A DNA stretch of 9,363 nucleotides from positions 1-9,363 of the forward strand of contig DASUZB010000245.1 in the NCBI GenBank assembly GCA_036377075.1, in the 5' to 3' direction. Each line of letters starts with the position of its first letter. Position 1 is the stretch's first letter. The DNA is from DASUZB01 sp036377075 (lineage in GTDB: Bacteria > Actinomycetota > CALGFH01). Below are positions 1-5,884 of this stretch, one piece after another. Below the pieces are notes generated by a model. It did not search any database. It was not told the DNA's origin and saw only the letters and a program-made list of their open reading frames with translations. Both the position numbers and the translations under genes were made by a program.

Positions 1-32
1 GGCCCGGCGGAGGGCGGCGACCAGCTCGCCGG

Positions 33-428
33 TCAGGTCCCCGACCCCTCCCCTGGCGCCTCGTGCGTGTGCCCGGGTGGCACCGGGTCGCCGGCCCGCA
101 GGGGGGCATGCGCGAACCGGCCCTCGTGGGCCAGGACGGGGCGGCGGTCCGTGGCCAGCTCGGGGTGGCGGGCCTCCAGGTCGCGGCGGGCGTCGGCCAC
201 CCGGCGCAGCTGGGCGACGTACTCGCGGTCGCCCCGGTAGGTGCCCTTCCAGGTCTGGGGCATGCGCTCGGGCGGCGGTGGCACCGTGGCCGTCCCGCCG
301 ACCCCGAACCCGCTCGGGACCTTGCGGGTCGGCCGCCCGCAGGCCGGGCAGGCCGGCAGCGGGTCGGTCGAGGCCTGCAGCGTCTCCGAGCGGTGCCCGT
401 CCTCGCAGGCCAACTCGTAGATCGGCAC
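33..428 (-). CDS. FmdB-like zinc-ribbon protein
   Basis: A 131-residue protein with the N-terminal signature of the FmdB/CxxC_CxxC_SSSS regulatory zinc-ribbon family: it opens MPIYEL and has a Cys-rich knuckle within the first 40 residues. The second knuckle is intact (C27-x2-C30). The first is C8-E-D-G-H12, so the usual second cysteine is missing and H12 may replace it as a metal ligand. Residues 40-131 are a Gly/Pro/Arg/His-rich tail of low complexity, as in many actinobacterial members. The start is GTG at 428, with a GGGGGAG Shine-Dalgarno a few bases upstream. The stop of the dehydrogenase gene lies 8 bases before it, so it is almost certainly the last visible gene of the same operon. 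The family is named after a formamidase regulator, but no specific role can be assigned. I am sure of the family and unsure of the function. Confidence 0.85.
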   Translation of the reverse strand: MPIYELACEDGHRSETLQASTDPLPACPACGRPTRKVPSGFGVGGTATVPPPPERMPQTWKGTYRGDREYVAQLRRVADARRDLEARHPELATDRRPVLAHEGRFAHAPLRAGDPVPPGHTHEAPGEGSGT

Positions 429-436
429 CGCTCCCC

Positions 437-1726
437 CTACCAGTTCGACACCGAGCGGGACAGGATGGCGGCCGCGTCGTCCTCGGTCACCGGGCGCGGG
501 GCCGTGTCGAGCAGCCGCTGCTGCTTCATCGTGCCCTCGACCAGTTCGGAGACGTCACCCTCGCCGTAGCCGACGCCGCCGATCCCGTTGGGGATGCCGA
601 TGTCGCGCATGAGCCGGGTCAGGGCGGCCGGCAGGTACTCGGCGTCGTCGTTCGGCCGGTCCAGCCCGGGCGCGAGCAGCCCGGCTGCGCGCAGGTGCCG
701 CTCGGGACGGGCCGCGAAGGTGAACCGGAACGCCTCGGGCGCGGTCAGCGACACGGCCATGCCGTGTGGCACGATCGGCTCGTCCTTCGGATAGCCCTCG
801 GGCCGGAAGTCCTTGACCCGCCCGGCGATCGGGTAGGCGTTGGCGTGCGGGATGTGCACCCCGGCGTTGCCGAAGCCGAGCCCGGCCATGGTCGCGGCCA
901 GGGCCATCTGCCCCCTGGCCTCGAGGTCGTCGCCGTCGCGCACGGCCGGCCGGAACGAGCCGGCCAGCAGCCGCATGGCGTTCTCGGACCACATGTCGGA
1001 GATCGGGTTGGACCCGCAGTAGGGCACCCGCTGCTCCGGCTGCTTGCGGTCGTAGGCGGTGTAGGGCTTGGCCGTGTAGCTCTCCAGGGCGTGGCAGAGG
1101 ATGTCCATGCCGGTGGAGGCCGTCACCAGTGACGGCTGGGTCACGGTCAGGGCCGGGTCGACCACGGCCAGGGTCGGTCGCAGCCGCGGGTGGCTGATGC
1201 CCGTCTTGACCTTCTGGGCGAGCACGTCGAGCACGCAGATGGTGGTGCTCTCGGCACCGGTCCCGGTGGTGGTGGGCACGGCCACCAGCGGGTTGAGCGG
1301 CTTGCTGGGCGCCCGGCCCTCCCCCACCGGCTTGTTGACGTAGTCCATCAGCTCGCCGGGGTTGGTGGTGAGCAGGTTCACCGCCTTGGCGGTGTCGATG
1401 CTGGAGCCGCCGCCCACGGCCACATAGGCATCCCAGGGGCCGTTCGCCTCGGCGTAGTCGATCGCCTGCTGCATGCTGGCGTCGGTCGGCTCGACGTGGA
1501 CGCCGTCGTAGACGTGGGCCTCGATGTCGAACCGCTTCATCTGGTCGGCCACCCGCGCCGGCAGGCCGGTGGCGGCGATGCTCGGGTCGGTGACCACCAG
1601 CACGCGGCGGGCGCCGTACTGGGACAGGTCGTGGCCGATCTCGTCGGAGGCGCCGGTGCCGAACTTCAGCAGCGGTGCGCCGTAGGTGAAGACGGTCTCC
1701 GAACCGCCTGGGAATGTCGTGGTCAT
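437..1726 (-). CDS. Iron-containing alcohol dehydrogenase, hydroxyacid-oxoacid transhydrogenase/BlcB (AttL) type
   Basis: A 429-residue group III (iron-type) alcohol dehydrogenase. It has the nucleotide-binding GGGSSID at residues 105-111, PTTTGTGAE at 151-159, and likely metal ligands D208 and H212 (DxxxH), H294 (HIPHANAYP) and H321 (VPHG). The HIPHANAYP segment and the overall length fit the hydroxyacid-oxoacid transhydrogenase (ADHFE1-like) branch, which oxidises 4-hydroxybutyrate to succinic semialdehyde with 2-oxoglutarate as acceptor or through NAD. The protein is cytosolic. The ATG at 1726 has GGGAGG 4 bases upstream and lies 25 bases after the lactonase stop, so the two genes are probably co-transcribed. 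The lactonase neighbour supports gamma-hydroxybutyrate as substrate by analogy with Agrobacterium blcB; this is inference. Another short 2-hydroxyacid or alcohol substrate is possible. Confidence 0.93.
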   Translation of the reverse strand: MTTTFPGGSETVFTYGAPLLKFGTGASDEIGHDLSQYGARRVLVVTDPSIAATGLPARVADQMKRFDIEAHVYDGVHVEPTDASMQQAIDYAEANGPWDAYVAVGGGSSIDTAKAVNLLTTNPGELMDYVNKPVGEGRAPSKPLNPLVAVPTTTGTGAESTTICVLDVLAQKVKTGISHPRLRPTLAVVDPALTVTQPSLVTASTGMDILCHALESYTAKPYTAYDRKQPEQRVPYCGSNPISDMWSENAMRLLAGSFRPAVRDGDDLEARGQMALAATMAGLGFGNAGVHIPHANAYPIAGRVKDFRPEGYPKDEPIVPHGMAVSLTAPEAFRFTFAARPERHLRAAGLLAPGLDRPNDDAEYLPAALTRLMRDIGIPNGIGGVGYGEGDVSELVEGTMKQQRLLDTAPRPVTEDDAAAILSRSVSNW

Positions 1727-1751
1727 GGTGCCTCCCGGGGTTCGCGCGGTG

Positions 1752-2567
1752 TCAGGTGTAGTGGCCGTCGGGCGAGCGGCGCAGCGACCAGAGCTGCTCG
1801 GCGTCGTGGCCGAAGATGACGTTGGCGTCGGTCTGCTCGGCGATGCCGCGGAGCTTCTCCACCGAGGCGTACCACTGGCTCAGGTCGTTGACGATCGCGG
1901 CCGGGGTGGCCGGCGGGCCGTAGGAGTCGCCCATGTAGATGGCGTCCGAGGTGAAGATCATCGTGCCCTCGTCGGCCAGCTCGACCTTGAGGGCCATGGT
2001 CCCCGGGGTGTGCCCGGGCGCCTCGATCAGGGTCACCCCGGGCAGGAACTCGGTGTCGCCGGAGACGGTCTCGAACTCCAGCCCCTCGTAGTCGCTCTTG
2101 AGGTGGGCGCCGGTGAACACGCCGTCGAAGCCGAAGGCGAACTCCTGCTCCTTGTCGTTGACGACCAGGCGGGGCCCGTTGCCCTGGAACATCTTGGCGT
2201 TGCCGGCGTGGTCGAAGTGCAGGTGCGAGAAGACCACGAAGTCGAGCTGCTCGGGGCCGAGGCCGAGCTGGGCCAGGCGCCGGTCCAGGTACTGCTCCTC
2301 GGTGACGCGGTCGTAGGGGAAGAACTCGTGCAGGCCGGTCGGGACCCAGCGCTCCTCCCAGTCCCGCGGGCACGAGGTGTCCCACAGCATCGTGCCCTCG
2401 GGGGTCTCGACCACCACGGCGTGGGTGGTGCACGGGTACCACTCCACCGGTTTGTCGCGCTCGGCCCGCGGGCGGATGCTGCGGCCCGGCTTGAGCAGCA
2501 GCCAGGTCAGGTCGCAGCTCATGGACCCGCAGTCGAGGACGTGGAGTTTGGTCGCCGTTCCCGCCAT
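1752..2567 (-). CDS. Metallo-beta-lactamase-fold lactonase, AiiA/AttM (BlcC) type
   Basis: A 271-residue metallo-hydrolase of the N-acyl homoserine lactonase family. The metal site is readable: H115-x-H117-x-D119-H120 (SHLHFDH), H186 (APGHTPG), D208 (TSDAIY) and H254 (FGHD). Tyr211 lies three residues after the bridging Asp, the position of the catalytic tyrosine in AiiA-type lactonases. The family opens acyl-homoserine lactones or gamma-butyrolactone with two metal ions. There is no signal peptide, so it is cytosolic. I chose the ATG at 2567, preceded by AAGGGG, over an in-frame GTG at 2627. The extra 20 residues look unlike the family and lack a good ribosome-binding site. It is the first gene of the operon with the Fe-ADH and FmdB genes, which favours a catabolic gamma-butyrolactonase over dedicated quorum quenching. 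The substrate is unproven. Confidence 0.92.
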   Translation of the reverse strand: MAGTATKLHVLDCGSMSCDLTWLLLKPGRSIRPRAERDKPVEWYPCTTHAVVVETPEGTMLWDTSCPRDWEERWVPTGLHEFFPYDRVTEEQYLDRRLAQLGLGPEQLDFVVFSHLHFDHAGNAKMFQGNGPRLVVNDKEQEFAFGFDGVFTGAHLKSDYEGLEFETVSGDTEFLPGVTLIEAPGHTPGTMALKVELADEGTMIFTSDAIYMGDSYGPPATPAAIVNDLSQWYASVEKLRGIAEQTDANVIFGHDAEQLWSLRRSPDGHYT

Positions 2568-2700
2568 GGCTACCGCCCCTTCGTTGGTAGGCGTCCGGAC
2601 TCGGCAGTGGTTCCCCGGGCACGCCACGGCCGCGCGCCCTCGACCGTTGGTCTACCCACTCATGCCGAGGCTAGCCCCGCGCAGGCGGTACGGTGCGTGG
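2568..2700. promoter_or_regulatory. Divergent intergenic region
   Basis: This 133-base gap separates the start of the minus-strand lactonase operon from the plus-strand permease, so promoters for both must lie in or near it. A TAnnnT hexamer stands just before the permease ATG (listed separately). On the minus strand, TAGCCT (plus-strand AGGCTA at 2668-2673) is a possible -10 for the lactonase operon, but no convincing -35 pairs with it. I see no strong operator palindrome. Confidence 0.4.
2689..2694 (+). promoter_or_regulatory. Possible -10 box for leaderless permease transcript
   Basis: TACGGT fits the TAnnnT pattern of actinobacterial -10 boxes and ends 6 bases before the permease ATG at 2701. 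That is the usual distance from a -10 box to the transcription start, so the mRNA could begin at or next to the A of the start codon. There is no good Shine-Dalgarno at normal spacing: the nearest purine run, AGGCGG at 2683-2688, is 12 bases from the ATG. No clear -35 is visible. This is inference from spacing only. Confidence 0.35.
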
Positions 2701-3456
2701 ATGGATCAGGTGGCCCGGACCGTGCTCGGCCTGCTGCTGCTGGCCGCCGTGGCCTGTCTGGTGCCGCTGGTCGACGGCGTCCGCCAGACCAGGGTGGTGC
2801 TGTGGTCGGCGACCCGGGGCGCGGTCCAGCTGCTGGCCGTCGGGCTGCTGCTGGGGGCGGTGTTCCGCGCCCCGGTGGCCGTGCTGCCGCTGCTGGCGGT
2901 GATGGTGGCCGCGGCCACCGGGACCGTGGCCCCGCGGCTGGCCGGGCTGCCCGCGGTCGGCCGCTGGCGCCGCCCGGCCGCGGCCGCGGCCGCGGTCACC
3001 AGCGGCGCGGCCGTGACCGGGACGGTGGTGTTCGCCACCGGGGCGCTGGGGCTGGGGGTCCGCAACCTGGTCGCCGTGGGCGGCATCACCGTCGGCGGGG
3101 CCATGACCGCCTCGACCCTGGCCGGCCGCCGCTTTGTGGCCGAGCTGGGCGCCCGCCGGGCCGAGGTCGAGGGCAAGCTGGCCCTGGGGGCGACGATGCG
3201 CCAGGCCACCGCCGACCTGGTCGCGGTCGCGGTCGCCGAGGCGCTGGTGCCGGCCCTTGACCAGACCCGCACGACCGGGCTGGTCACCCTCCCCGGCGCC
3301 TTCGTGGGCGCCCTGTTCGGTGGGGCCAGCCCGCTCGCCGCGGCCCGCTTCCAGCTGGTCGTGCTGGTCGGGCTCCTGGCCGCCGAGAGCGTGGCCACCG
3401 TCGTGCTGCTCCGGCTGCTCGCCGACGTGCCATTCCTGCCGGCCGAGTCCCGCTGA
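2701..3456 (+). CDS. UPF0014/FetB-type ABC transporter permease
   Basis: A 251-residue, highly hydrophobic integral membrane protein, close to the usual FetB (YbbM) length of about 260. Hydrophobic segments lie near residues 7-25, 40-55, 58-75, 95-115, 120-140, 170-186, 195-208 and 217-240. The family core is recognisable: KLALGATMRQA (159-169), a VTLPGAFVGALFGGASP-like stretch (195-211) and ARFQLVVL (215-222). In Escherichia coli, FetB works with the ATPase FetA and is linked to iron export and peroxide resistance. No ATPase gene lies next to this copy: upstream is a divergent operon and downstream an unrelated secreted protein. The ATG at 2701 was chosen because longer in-frame starts run into the antisense of the lactonase gene and the hydrophobic N-terminus begins here. 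The substrate is unknown; the family call is firm. Confidence 0.87.
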   Translation: MDQVARTVLGLLLLAAVACLVPLVDGVRQTRVVLWSATRGAVQLLAVGLLLGAVFRAPVAVLPLLAVMVAAATGTVAPRLAGLPAVGRWRRPAAAAAAVTSGAAVTGTVVFATGALGLGVRNLVAVGGITVGGAMTASTLAGRRFVAELGARRAEVEGKLALGATMRQATADLVAVAVAEALVPALDQTRTTGLVTLPGAFVGALFGGASPLAAARFQLVVLVGLLAAESVATVVLLRLLADVPFLPAESR

Positions 3457-3463
3457 ACCTGCC

Positions 3464-3490
3464 TTCAGGCTCGTTCAGGCTCCGCTCAGG
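3464..3490 (+). promoter_or_regulatory. Tandem TTCAGG repeats, candidate OmpR-family operator
   Basis: TTCAGGC occurs at 3464-3470 and 3474-3480, and CTCAGG at 3485-3490, giving steps of 10 and 11 bases, about one helical turn. Head-to-tail 6-7 bp half-sites at this spacing are the usual binding architecture of OmpR/PhoB-family response regulators, and TTCAGG-type half-sites are frequent in actinobacteria. The array starts 7 bases after the permease stop and lies 78-104 bases upstream of the secreted-protein start, where an activator would bind. No two-component genes are in the window. The repeats are seen; the regulator is inferred. Confidence 0.55.
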
Positions 3491-3533
3491 TCGGCCGTCG
3501 CAACCTGCGGCCCGGATCGGGTCGGCCGCGCCA

Positions 3534-3547
3534 GGCGGTCGACCGCC
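3534..3547. promoter_or_regulatory. Perfect 14-bp palindrome before the secreted-protein gene
   Basis: GGCGGTCGACCGCC equals its own reverse complement. It lies between the TTCAGG repeats and the ribosome-binding site of the secreted-protein gene, probably near the transcription start or in the 5' leader. It could be a dimeric repressor site or part of an mRNA stem, or chance in GC-rich DNA. Confidence 0.3.
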
Positions 3548-3554
3548 CACGAAC

Positions 3555-3561
3555 GGAGGAG
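3555..3561 (+). promoter_or_regulatory. Ribosome-binding site deciding the secreted-protein start
   Basis: GGAGGAG abuts the first ATG (3562) with no spacer but stands 6 bases before the second, in-frame ATG (3568). The normal spacing favours 3568 as the start, which removes two residues (Met-Gln) from the longer reading. Confidence 0.65.
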
Positions 3562-3567
3562 ATGCAG

Positions 3568-4320
3568 ATGCTGGGACGCACGCGCAGGCTCCTGGGCGTG
3601 GCGGCGCTGGTGGTGGTCGCGCTGGGGGTCGTGCCGGCCACGGCGGCCGCGACGGGTTCCTGCCGGCTGCCCAGGTTCGGACCTGGCCGCAGCTACCATC
3701 CCCACATCCGCCCGGCCGACTTCAGCCCCCGGGTCGACAACCCGTGGTTCCCGCTCACCCCGGGCCGGACCCTGGTCTACACCGGCACCAAGGACGGCAA
3801 GAAGGCCCTCGACCTGTTCGCGGCCACCTCCAGGACCAGGATGATCGACGGGGTGCGGACCCGGGTGGTCGAGGACCGGCTGTACCTAGACAACGTCCTC
3901 GATGAGCGGACCAGCGACTACTACGCCCAGGACCGCTGCGGCAACGTCTGGTACTTCGGCGAGGACACCGCCACCCTCGGCCGCCACGGCCAGGTGGTCG
4001 ACACCGAGGGCACCTGGCACGCCGGGGTCGACGGCGCCCAGCCGGGCGTGTTCATGCAGGCCCACCCGCAGCTCGGCCGCCGCTTCCGCCAGGAGTGGTA
4101 CCGGGGCCAGGCCGAGGACGTGTTCAAGGTGACCGACCGGTCGGCGGCGGTCACGGTGCCCTACGGCTCGTTCCGCCACGCCCTGCGCACCGCCGAGTGG
4201 ACCGCGCTGGAGCCGGAGGTCCTGGACAACAAGTACTACGTGAGGGGCATCGGCGAGGTCGCCGAGTTGTCGGTCAAGGGCCCCCGCGAGACCCTCCGCC
4301 TGGTCGAGATCATCCGCTGA
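3568..4320 (+). CDS. Uncharacterised secreted protein
   Basis: A 250-residue exported protein. A Sec-type signal peptide is clear: basic LGRTRR at residues 2-7, hydrophobic core 8-23, and a likely AAA cleavage site after A28. There is no lipobox, so it is secreted rather than lipid-anchored. The mature part is rich in Trp and Tyr and has family-like stretches: DNPWFPLTPGRTLVY (58-72), CGNVWYFGEDT (124-134), WHAGVDGAQPGVFM (150-163) and LEPEVLDNKYYV (214-225). Cys32 and Cys124 could form a disulfide. I recognise this as a recurrent actinobacterial family of unknown function, and I know of no enzyme motif in it. TTCAGG repeats upstream suggest control by a two-component system, so an envelope or stress role is possible. 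The ATG at 3562 is the alternative start. Confidence 0.85.
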   Translation: MLGRTRRLLGVAALVVVALGVVPATAAATGSCRLPRFGPGRSYHPHIRPADFSPRVDNPWFPLTPGRTLVYTGTKDGKKALDLFAATSRTRMIDGVRTRVVEDRLYLDNVLDERTSDYYAQDRCGNVWYFGEDTATLGRHGQVVDTEGTWHAGVDGAQPGVFMQAHPQLGRRFRQEWYRGQAEDVFKVTDRSAAVTVPYGSFRHALRTAEWTALEPEVLDNKYYVRGIGEVAELSVKGPRETLRLVEIIR

Positions 4321-4332
4321 CGGGAGGGTGCC

Positions 4333-4374
4333 ATGCACCGCCAGACCCTCGCGCGACTCCGGCCGAGGTCCTGA
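4333..4374 (+). other. Short ORF (13 codons) with ribosome-binding site
   Basis: GGGAGGG at 4322-4328 is followed after 4 bases by ATG and a 13-residue reading frame, MHRQTLARLRPRS, ending in TGA. It lies between the secreted-protein stop and the SDR gene. It may be a fortuitous ORF, a leader peptide, or the remaining start of a lost gene. There is no evidence for a function. Confidence 0.2.
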
Positions 4375-4397
4375 CCGGGCCCTGGACGGGGTAGGCT
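4371..4397 (+). promoter_or_regulatory. Possible promoter of the SDR gene
   Basis: CTGACC (4371-4376) resembles a -35 box and TAGGCT (4392-4397) a TAnnnT -10 box, with a 15-base spacer, slightly short. The -10 is followed by a leader of about 20 bases and the SDR ribosome-binding site AGGGAGG at 4411-4417. The match is weak to moderate. Confidence 0.35.
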
Positions 4398-4421
4398 CCT
4401 GCGGGACGTCAGGGAGGACAG

Positions 4422-5183
4422 GTGGCCGACCACTCGCCGAGGATCGCGGTTGTGACCGGAGCCGGGAGCGGCATCGGCGCGGCGGTCGCCCACGCCCTGG
4501 CCGGCGACGGCTGGGTCGTGGTGCTGGCCGGCCGCCGCCACGAGACCCTGGCGGCGGTCGCCGAGCGGGGCGCCGTCCTGCCCGGGGTGCTCGACCCGAT
4601 GCCGGCCGACGTCACCGACGAGGCGTCGGTGCGGGCCCTGTTCGACCGTGCGGTCGAGCGGCACGGCCGTGTCGACCTGCTGTTCAACAACGCCGGCACG
4701 TTCTCGCCGGCCCGCGAGCTCGACACGGTCCCCCTGGCCGAGTGGAACGCCGCCGTGGCCGTGAACCTCACCGGCGCCTTCCTCTGCACCCGCGAGGCGT
4801 TCCGGGTGATGCGCCACCAGCGGCCCCGCGGCGGCCGGATCATCAACAACGGCTCGATCTCCGCCCACGCCCCCCGGCCCCGGTCGGTCGCCTACACCGC
4901 CACCAAGCACGCCATCACCGGGCTGACCAGGTCGACCGCGCTCGACGGACGGGCCTACGACATCGCCTGCGGCCAGATCGACATCGGCAACGCCGCCACC
5001 GACATGACCGAGCCCATGGCCACCGGCGTCCTCCAGGCCGACGGCAGTGTCCGCCCCGAGCCCCGCATGGACGTGGCCGACGTGGCCCGCGCCGTCCGCT
5101 ACATGGCCGACCTCCCCCTGGACGCCAACGTCGCCACGATGACCGTCCTGGCCACCAAGATGCCCTTCATCGGCCGCGGCTAG
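4422..5183 (+). CDS. SDR family oxidoreductase (classical short-chain dehydrogenase)
   Basis: A 253-residue classical short-chain dehydrogenase/reductase with a full set of motifs: TGAGSGIG cofactor loop (12-19), D63 in the PADV motif after the third strand, NNAG (89-92), N115, catalytic S145, and Y158-x3-K162 (YTATK). RR at 38-39 after the second strand favours NADP(H). It should reduce a carbonyl or oxidise an alcohol in the cytosol; the substrate cannot be read from sequence. The C-terminal part (PEPRMDVADVARAVRYMADLP) matches a common actinobacterial SDR subgroup. The start is GTG at 4422 with AGGGAGG 4 bases upstream. The gene appears monocistronic, with its own possible promoter, and is the last intact gene before the decayed zone to its right. 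Confidence 0.93.
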   Translation: MADHSPRIAVVTGAGSGIGAAVAHALAGDGWVVVLAGRRHETLAAVAERGAVLPGVLDPMPADVTDEASVRALFDRAVERHGRVDLLFNNAGTFSPARELDTVPLAEWNAAVAVNLTGAFLCTREAFRVMRHQRPRGGRIINNGSISAHAPRPRSVAYTATKHAITGLTRSTALDGRAYDIACGQIDIGNAATDMTEPMATGVLQADGSVRPEPRMDVADVARAVRYMADLPLDANVATMTVLATKMPFIGRG

Positions 5184-5349
5184 CACGATGGCGGCCGGAC
5201 GGCCGTGCCGTTCGTCGTGCCTCTCGATCTCCACGGCCATCTGGAATCGCTCGACCACGCCACCCTGGTCGAGCCGCCTACCGGCGTCGGGTCGAGCGCC
5301 TGGGGGTCGAGCGCCCGCCCCGGCCACGTACTCGGCGGTACCAGCGCGG
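5184..5349. other. Intergenic region, no gene recognised
   Basis: This stretch lies between the SDR stop and the end of the sigma-factor remnant. Reading frames cross it on both strands but none has family-like content or a good ribosome-binding site. A 10-base direct repeat, GTCGAGCGCC, occurs at 5291-5300 and 5306-5315. No terminator with a U-tract is visible. Confidence 0.5.
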
Positions 5350-5858
5350 TTAGCGCAAAGCTCGGCCGCCGCGGCCAAGGAAGTCTCGTTCGGCGTCGGT
5401 GGGCGCCATGGCGGCGGCACGCTGGTAGGCGGCTGCGGCCCCGATGCTCCGGCCCAGCCGAGCCGCAGATCGGCGCGCGTGGCGTGGTAGAGGTGGTAGC
5501 TGTCCAGGTCCAGCTCCTCCACCAGGGCCAGCGCGGCCGCGGGGCCCTGGACCTCGCCGACGGCGACGGCCCGGTTGAGGGCCACGACCGGCGTGGGGGC
5601 GACCTCCAGCAGGTGGTCGTAGAGGGCGACGATCTGTCGCCAGTCGGTCTCCCCGATGGTCGCAGCATCCGCAGGTACGGCGTTGATCGCCGCCTGGAGC
5701 TGGTAGGGGCCGGGTTGGTCGCGGCCAAGGCAGCGGCGGACGATCGCCTGGCCTTCCTGGATCAGGGCCTGGTCCCAGCGGGTGCGGTCCTGCTCGCCGA
5801 GCAGCACCAGCGAGCCATCGGCCCGGGTTCGCGACGCGCGAGCGACCATCTTCCCCAT
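5350..5858 (-). pseudogene. ECF42-like (DUF6596) sigma factor, C-terminal remnant
   Basis: This is the C-terminal part of an ECF sigma factor of the type with a tetratricopeptide-like (DUF6596) extension. The recognisable text starts near ARASRTRADGS and runs through LVLLGEQDRTRWDQAL, PGPYQLQAAINAVPADA, TDWRQIVALYDHLLE, PTPVVALNRAVAVGEVQGPAAALALVEEL and YHLYHATRADL. The frame then breaks between 5455 and 5468. The family ending AAAAYQRAAAMAPTDAERDFLGR continues in another frame to TAA at 5350. The sigma-2 and sigma-4 DNA-binding regions and the true start are absent: upstream there is only a short unrelated stretch and an in-frame stop near 5907. With no promoter-binding domains and a frameshift it cannot work as a sigma factor. 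The family call is fairly sure. A sequencing error could explain the frameshift but not the missing half. Confidence 0.8.
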
Positions 5859-5884
5859 CTGCGGTCGCTCGGCGTCGGCACCGT

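Noticed and set aside
1..32. Start of a further minus-strand gene overlapping the FmdB-like stop (reads like ELVAALRRA)
   Set aside because: The codon pattern is suggestive but I could find no start codon in that frame, and the window ends too soon.
2568..2627. Longer start for the lactonase (GTG at 2627)
   Set aside because: The 20 extra residues do not look like the family N-terminus, and the ribosome-binding site fits the ATG at 2567.
1686..3260. Long plus-strand open frame (524 codons) over the lactonase gene and into the permease gene
   Set aside because: It is antisense to the lactonase and in the wrong frame of the permease. The product is Gly/Arg/Val-rich low complexity, a normal by-product of very GC-rich coding DNA.
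5291..5315. Two copies of GTCGAGCGCC with a 15-base period
   Set aside because: Only two short GC-rich copies with no context; most likely chance.
5188..5349. Possible small gene next to the sigma remnant (ECF42 genes are often beside a YCII-domain gene)
   Set aside because: None of the six frames shows YCII-like text.
4236..5400. Minus-strand open frame continuing from the sigma-factor remnant across the whole SDR gene
   Set aside because: Past the frameshift the text loses family character, and the part under the SDR gene is a mirror of its codons.
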